In this document: positions 58,595-64,000 of the stretch, piece by piece | Numbering within the stretch: the first letter of the stretch is position 1 | Layout of the letters: each line of letters starts with the position of its first letter | Position numbers and translations under genes: made by a program | From: Diadophis punctatus similis | Lineage: Eukaryota > Chordata > Lepidosauria > Squamata > Dipsadidae | Direction: 5' to 3' | Assembly (NCBI GenBank): GCA_023053685.1 | Contig: JALIGW010000001.1 | Span: 226,747,434-226,811,433 of the forward strand | DNA: 64,000 nucleotides | Notes under the pieces: generated by a model | The model's input: the letters and a program-made list of their open reading frames with translations, nothing else | Database searches by the model: none | Told to the model about the DNA's origin: nothing

Positions 58595-58915
58595 CAGGGG
58601 TGGGTTTCACTTGCCTTCGCCACCAGTTCGCATCGTGATGTTTCGCCCGAAACACAGCTGAGGAGCTTATCAGCTGTGCTTCGGACGAAGAAATAAAGGT
58701 CAGTATTAACCCGGGGGTGGGCGGGAGGGCTTATTTCAAAGCACAGAACGCTGTGAAACCATCCAAACACAGAAAAATCGGCCGAAAATTCAGAAAAAAA
58801 GATGGCGGCGAGCACAGACCGGCACAAACAGAACCGGATCCGTGGCGCCAAAATTACGTCACCAGCGGGTCACTAACGTGATGATCTGGTCCGAACCGGG
58901 AGGAACCCACCCTTG
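58595..58915. mobile_element. hAT-like MITE, type II (321 bp)
   Basis: CAGGGGTGGGTTTC and GGAACCCACCCTTG ends with perfect 8-bp duplications TCCCAATC (58587-58594, 58916-58923). Carries AAGATGGCGGCG, ATTACGTCACCAGCGG and a GCCCGAAACACAGCTGAGG inverted module, but lacks the GCGCATGCGC hairpin of its relatives. Confidence 0.92.
58799..58809 (+). promoter_or_regulatory. YY1-like motif inside MITE
   Basis: AAGATGGCGGC is the canonical YY1 core found in many mammalian promoters. Binding in this organism is inferred. Confidence 0.45.
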
Positions 58916-58923
58916 TCCCAATC

Positions 58924-59688
58924 TAATCCGTTTCATAAATCTCTACTATGTAAAAGTAAAAAGTTGAGGTTCAATGTCATTTCTTATTCTACTGCACCAA
59001 AGGGAGTCGGAAGTCAATGACTTTTATTTCGTTTTCCCCCTTCTTCTCTACACTTTTTCTCTTCCCTTTTCCCTCGCCTATTTTTCCTATTATTTGCTTT
59101 TGTATTTTTGTATTTTATATTATAAACTAATAAAAAAGGATTGACACGGGGAAAAAATAAATAAATAATAAAAAAGAATAAATCTCTTTCATAATTCCAT
59201 AATGCCAGTAGATAATCCTGGTGGTTTTCTCTACCGATAAAAGTAAAGTGTTCCTTCACCTAGCAGCACTTACTATTAAAATTGATTCTATTGCAAATTT
59301 TTGAAGTGCATTATACTTGGGAGCCTTTAAAAACAACTGCTTGAAAGAACTGTCATAAAAACAGCGTGAGGAAAAAAATGGATTCAGAAAAAAAGTGACA
59401 TCAAGAGGAATAGGTGTGTGGATGTGTACAGCTGAGTTATGCAAGGGCTGCTATACATTCACAGATTTATGGCAAAAAACCAGGAGGATATGATAAACCG
59501 AATTTTTTTCACAGAATTGTTTCTTGGAATTTCTCAGAATAGCCACAAATAAAGATGGGGATTTTTAAATTAATGCTAAAGAAAGCAATCAGAAATGAAT
59601 GGAAGGAACTAGCTATTCAAGTAACCTCTGGATTAAAATTGTTCCGTTCTCTAATTCTGTCTTTGTCTTTAACCCTAATTTGTATTTA
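58924..59688. other. Unannotated sequence
   Basis: A T/AAAT-rich stretch at 59100-59180; no gene or recognised element. Confidence 0.4.
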
Positions 59689-59771
59689 AGTTAGAACTTA
59701 AAATTAAAATTAAGTTAGAACTATTGTATTTTTAAGTTAGAACTTAAATTAAAATTAAGTTAGAACTATTA
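59689..59771. repeat. Tandem duplication of a ~40-bp AT-rich unit
   Basis: AAGTTAGAACTTAAA plus ATTAAAATTAAGTTAGAACT occurs twice in a row. Confidence 0.85.
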
Positions 59772-60199
59772 TTAAAAATGGTGATGGCACTGTATTTCCG
59801 AGCCACACAATGCTTCCAGAAACCCCTGAAAAACACTGAAAATAAGCTGTATGCTAAAAAATATGCGGCTTCTGCAGTGTTCCTGAAAGCATTGTGTGGC
59901 TTCAGCACTTTGTTGGCTTGAGGAAGGGGAGAATGCTGCCCACATGTTTAGTAACAGGCAGCCCATACATAACTAGAAGTTATTCTTAAAGCAGGTGTTT
60001 TAATATGGGGACTGCCTATAATAGAAAACTTTATTGATAATTGATACTACACACAATATTTAGGTTTATCTAAACAGAGATAATGCGGGGAAAATGCTTA
60101 CAGTGGTATGGCTATTCCTTACAAGCAGCACCATTGCCTGCAGTGTCTTGATGGCAAACACCCATCTGGAACAGCAAAGCAGGGATGTCAGGATACAAT
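59772..60199. other. Unannotated sequence
   Basis: No recognised element before the GGA array. Confidence 0.4.
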
Positions 60200-60319
60200 G
60201 GAGGAGGAGGAGGAGGAGGAGGAGGAGGAGGAGGAGGAGGAGGAGGAGGAGGAGGAGGAGGAGGAGGAGGGGAGGAGGAGGAGGAGGAGGAGGAGGAGGA
60301 GGAGGAGGAGGAGGAGGAG
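60200..60319. repeat. (GGA)n trinucleotide repeat
   Basis: About 40 GGA units with one extra G that shifts the phase near 60270. Poly-Glu, poly-Arg, poly-Gly and poly-Ser frames are artefacts. Confidence 0.97.
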
Positions 60320-61613
60320 TAATTCCCTAACCCTAACTATAGAATTTGCCCTCGGTAAACCAATCCCAATATATCTGCAAAGCACCAGAGACGTACCAAG
60401 GACAGGATTAAATAAACTAAGGATCACAACTATGCTGTGTCAGAACAGAAAAAAATAAAAACCCTGAGCCACAATGGAATAAGCTAGAATAGCAAGCAGT
60501 CATCTGTAAACAATTAGTTCTTAATAATTTTAGTAGACTCTGAAAAGCTTATACAACATATTCTAAGAACATTCTAGAGTTTCAGTTTAAATTCAAAACA
60601 AAACACTGCCTTACAAATGATACATTTTATATGAACATATTTTACATTTTATTTCTCAAGTAGATGCCATACACTGACAGATACTTTTAATTTATTTGTC
60701 AATGAGGGGAACACAAAGCAATTCTTGTCTGCCAAGTGAGGGAAAACAATTTGAAGAGAATGCTCTTCAGCAGACAAATGTAAGCTCTCTCTTCAAAGTT
60801 GGAAGAAACAGGGATTGACTGAAAGTACCATGCTAGATGTGATCTTTCAAACAATTATGTTTTTTCAAAATGTTTATACTTGTACATACTATTTTCTGTG
60901 ATTTTTAGCCTGGAAAACAGTGCATGTTTTGTATTTTAAAATAATTCAGTGTATAAGGAAAGCTAATGCTTTTCCATCCCCACAAACAAGAGCAGTTGTT
61001 ACAAGCTGCATATGCCAAACCTTTCATATAGTATCATTTGTTATAATGGCATCCATAATACTTACCAATACTTACTGGTGTTGTAACAGTATTTTTTTGC
61101 CTTTTCAGTACAGTGTAAACAAGGATACAAAACCAGCACCCTTCATCAGAGCTTTGGCTGCAATCCTCAAAAGTCTTTGTAAACAACTCTGTAAAAGTTG
61201 CTTTTGATTTGTACGTTTTATACAAATCTATCCAGAGTTCTCACATGAGGGCACAAATGTACAGGCTCAAATTATCATAATTTGGACAAGTTTCGCAAAG
61301 TCTTGGCTTCTTTGAGAAGTCTAAAATTCTGGGAATGGTAGGAAGAAAAACAAAAAAAGGGGGGCAATCAACAGCAAGGTTGACAGATCTGATTATAGCA
61401 GCAATGGATGCACCTTTGGGAACCTTGATAGGCCATGATGGCAATAGAACAGATCATCCAGGAGAAGTTGGCGCATCCACGTGACCACTCAGAGTTGACA
61501 GGCTAGAAAACAAACAAATGGATCATTGAACAACCCAGAATACTCACTTGCGGCATAAATGACCAAGCTCAATTATCCTACTTTATTTTACCACACATTA
61601 TGCAGAGTGAGCT
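60320..61613. other. Unannotated sequence
   Basis: Starts with a short CCCTAACCCTAA telomere-like motif. The 95-codon frame at 60920-61207 shows no known domain. Confidence 0.4.
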
Positions 61614-61621
61614 CTCTAGAG

Positions 61622-61751
61622 CAGGGGTCTCCAATCCTGACAACTTTAAGCCTGGCGGACTTCAACTCCTAGAATTCCCCAGACAGCTGGCTGGGGAATT
61701 CTGGGAGATGAAGTCCGCCAGGCTTAAAGTTGCCAAGGTTGGAGACCCCAG
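61622..61751. mobile_element. Palindromic hAT-like MITE (130 bp)
   Basis: CAGGGGTCTCCAATCCTGAC and GGTTGGAGACCCCAG ends with perfect 8-bp duplications CTCTAGAG (61614-61621, 61752-61759). Almost fully self-complementary around an ACAGCTGGCTG centre. Sister to the 5152 family: both share ACTTCAACTCC and GAATTCCCCAG blocks but differ at their termini. Confidence 0.93.
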
Positions 61752-61759
61752 CTCTAGAG

Positions 61760-62189
61760 AAGGCTCTAATGCTGGAAAAAGTGAAAGGAAGGACAAGAAG
61801 ATAAACAATACCAAGGTGGATGGATTCATTTATAATGCCAATGACTGTGTACGTTGGAAGACCTGAAAGACCAGATTAGACACACATCGTCATCGAGAAA
61901 ATCTGTCTATGTGTTTGGTAATAGCCAATAACGAATTGGTGGCAGATATCAGTCAATTAATTAAAAATCATAGCTTATATAATCATGTGTTAGTGCTTCA
62001 TGTAAACATGTCCCATATTTCAGAAAAGCCTGTTTTCAGCCAGGGTTCTTTTAAGAGTTGCTAAAGAAATAAACTCTAGGAAATGCTAGAAAATTATATT
62101 TCTGTGCCAGCATTTTACATTGATAGACTATCATTCCTGTCAAAACAAAATTGTTAGCCCCTTCAAACATACAAAGGAAAGGTAGAATA
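61760..62189. other. Unannotated sequence
   Basis: No recognised element. Confidence 0.4.
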
Positions 62190-62580
62190 CAGGTAGTCCT
62201 CAACTTGCAACAGTTCATTTAGTGACCGAAGTTACAATGGCACTGAAAAAGTGAGTTATGACCATTTTTCACACTTATGATCGTTGCAGCATCCGCATGG
62301 TCACATAATCAAATTCAGCCGCTTGGCAACTGGCTCATATTTATGACGTTTGTAGTGTTCTGGGGTAAGGTGGTCACTTTTTATGACTTTTTACCAAACA
62401 AAGTCAACGGGAAAGCCAGATTCACTTAACATAACCATGTTACTAATTAACAACTGCAGTGATTCACTTAACAACTGTGTCAAGAAAGGTTATAAGATGG
62501 GGCAAAACTCATTTAACAACTATCTCACTTGAAAACAGAAATTTGGGATTCAATTGTAATCCTAAATTGAAGACTGCTTG
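62190..62580. mobile_element. TA-flanked mariner-like MITE (391 bp)
   Basis: CAGGTAGTCCTCAACTTGCA and AATTGAAGACTGCTTG ends flanked by TA (62188-62189, 62581-62582). Opposite orientation to 34748, with the interior largely complete. Confidence 0.88.
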
Positions 62581-62771
62581 TACAAATTAATGTTTTGAGA
62601 AGAACTTACTGCTTAATAAAGGTAATTTGATCAAAACTTCCCAACTTTTTACACAAAAGTCAGTTTTTGTTTATTCTTTCATCCACTTGTTCACTGAGTC
62701 ATTTCAACATTTATATACTGTCTTCATAATTACCCTAGATTGATTACAATTTAAAATCCAAATCAATGGTA

Positions 62772-62880
62772 AAATAATCATTTATTTTTATGAGCTGCCC
62801 AGAATTATTGGGAGTCAGGCAGTATAAAAGTTTGATAAATTATTTATTATTATTAAAATAAATAAAATTATATTAACATC
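62772..62880 (+). mobile_element. Diverged L2-type LINE tail
   Basis: GAGCTGCCCAGAATTATTGG and GTCAGGCAGTATAAAAG lead to an ATTATTATTAAAATAAATAA tail. Confidence 0.6.
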
Positions 62881-62929
62881 AAGCAAACAATAACCCCATA
62901 GTGGAAAGACGACATACACCAGGGGTGGG

Positions 62930-63300
62930 TTCCAACTTACCTCACTGCTGGTTCGCTTCCTCCCGTGCCTCATGGGTGTGCCTCGTGGGCGTGCATGCGC
63001 TTTGCACCGCACGCATGCAGTGCAAAAAAAAAAAAAAAAAAAATCAACAAAAAAAGCTGAAAACAAAATGGTGATATATGCAGAGTGCCGGAAACTCGGC
63101 TTCTGTGCATGCACAGAAGAAAAATACATTTTTAAAAAAGCCAAAAATATAAAAATAAAAAAAAATTAAAAATCCAAAAAAGATGGCGGCGCCCATGGAC
63201 CGGCACCAACTGATCTGGTTCGGTGACATCATCGTGACATCACCAGCGGATCGCTACCGGTTTGGCCGAACCGGTCCGAACAGGGAGGAACCCACCTCTG
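62930..63300. mobile_element. hAT-like MITE, type II (371 bp)
   Basis: CAGGGGTGGGTTCC and GGAACCCACCTCTG ends with perfect 8-bp duplications ACATACAC (62922-62929, 63301-63308). Contains an A run at 63024-63043, an inverted repeat around CTTCTGTGCATGCACAGAAG, AAGATGGCGGCGCCC and GTGACATCATCGTGACATCA. Confidence 0.93.
63180..63190 (+). promoter_or_regulatory. YY1-like motif inside MITE
   Basis: AAGATGGCGGC, identical to the motif at 58799. Confidence 0.45.
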
Positions 63301-63308
63301 ACATACAC

Positions 63309-64000
63309 TATAACAAGGATGCCACAGATGAAACAATCTTTTCCTTTGTTGCCTTTCGTTTCATCTCAAGTGCTGATGACAGACATGAATATCTGGGCAG
63401 GATGATATGCAATGATACAGTTGTTAAGCTATTAGTATTGACTGCAACTATTTATAAATGGCTCTTGTATTCTCTAGGAACTTCAACACAATTTTTAATA
63501 AAAGCAAAGGAAAGGAAAGCAAAAAAAAAAAAAGACAGGAAAAAAAAGCTATTTTGATGATAAAATCCTTCACAAACATCTGTTTCTGGAGATCTAAAAT
63601 TTAACTATAATGATACCAATACGCTCTCCCTGTCCAACAAATAGTACCCCAAATTGGAATTGAAAGTGAACTGGCAAGCAATCAACTCTCCCAGGCCTAC
63701 CAACCTAAATACTCCCAGTTAGGACTGCATTTGAATCAGAAGCTTCTGAATATTTTTCAAGGACACTCCTATATACTGTGAATGACACAGGTACCAAAGC
63801 ATGAATCACAATTGCAAGATTATTCCTGCACAAAAGAAATCCATGACTGCCATTACATGCTGTCAAGTACAACTGAACCTCAGGTGTTAATACAAAAATA
63901 AGGAGAACTCACAAATTGTGTGCCTCATCATTTAAGAAAAGTTTGAGTGTGTTAAAACAGACTGAATTACTTTTTCCTTACACGGAAAACTCTCTACTCA
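63309..64000. other. Unannotated sequence
   Basis: No recognised element apart from an A-rich run at 63520-63550. Confidence 0.4.

Noticed and set aside
60326..60338. CCCTAACCCTAA telomere-like motif
   Set aside because: Only two units, far too short for an interstitial telomere block.
60094..60458. Poly-Arg, poly-Glu and poly-Ser frames
   Set aside because: Read-through of the GGA array.

Overview
This window looks like non-coding genomic DNA from a squamate reptile, most probably an advanced (colubroid) snake. The evidence is the repeat content: Sauria-type SINEs, several tRNA-derived SINEs, degraded CR1, L2, RTE, R4/Dong and L1 LINEs, and CR1 3' tails that run straight into ATTCT/AGAAT pentamer microsatellites, a pattern described for snake genomes. 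The species cannot be fixed from this sequence. I find no host protein-coding gene, rRNA, tRNA gene or CRISPR array. Almost every long open frame is a transposon remnant, a microsatellite read in frame, or a GC-rich foldback read on both strands.

Layout. 1-9.6 kb: mostly unique sequence with a Sauria SINE, an L2 tail, an ATATT satellite-like array, a palindromic hAT MITE and three solo LTRs. 9.6-24.5 kb: four large GC-rich hAT-like MITE insertions or foldbacks, three more solo LTRs, a 5'-truncated L1 with an 18-bp target duplication, copies of a TA-flanked mariner-like element, and a 550-bp pyrimidine tract. 25-31 kb: three LINE remnants in a row (CR1-group, L1, CR1), the last broken by two precise hAT-type insertions and followed by another MITE. 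31.2-33.1 kb: an unusual 1.8-kb TA-flanked element holding a near-perfect 0.6-kb foldback plus 0.75 kb of GAAA/GGAA repeats. 36-41 kb: a CR1-like LINE and an R4/Dong-like LINE, each interrupted by hAT insertions. 43.9-52 kb: nested MITEs inside a mariner-like element and inside a SINE, a textbook 5'-inverted (twin-primed) L1, and three further MITEs. 52-57.5 kb: an RTE-type LINE broken by another LINE and a MITE, then an old L2 with a younger, opposite L2 inside it. 58-64 kb: two MITEs, two mariner-like copies, a palindromic MITE and a GGA tract.

The main theme is layered insertion. One heterogeneous group of hAT-like MITEs (termini CAG-N-GGTGGG or CAG-N-GGTGAAAT, with 8-bp duplications) sits inside older LINEs, SINEs and DNA transposons and appears to be the youngest layer. 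Many copies carry the palindrome TGCGCATGCGCA (NRF1-like) and AAGATGGCGGC-type (YY1-like) motifs, so they may spread promoter-like, CpG-rich sequence. All family names rest on sequence features recalled by eye; no database search was possible.
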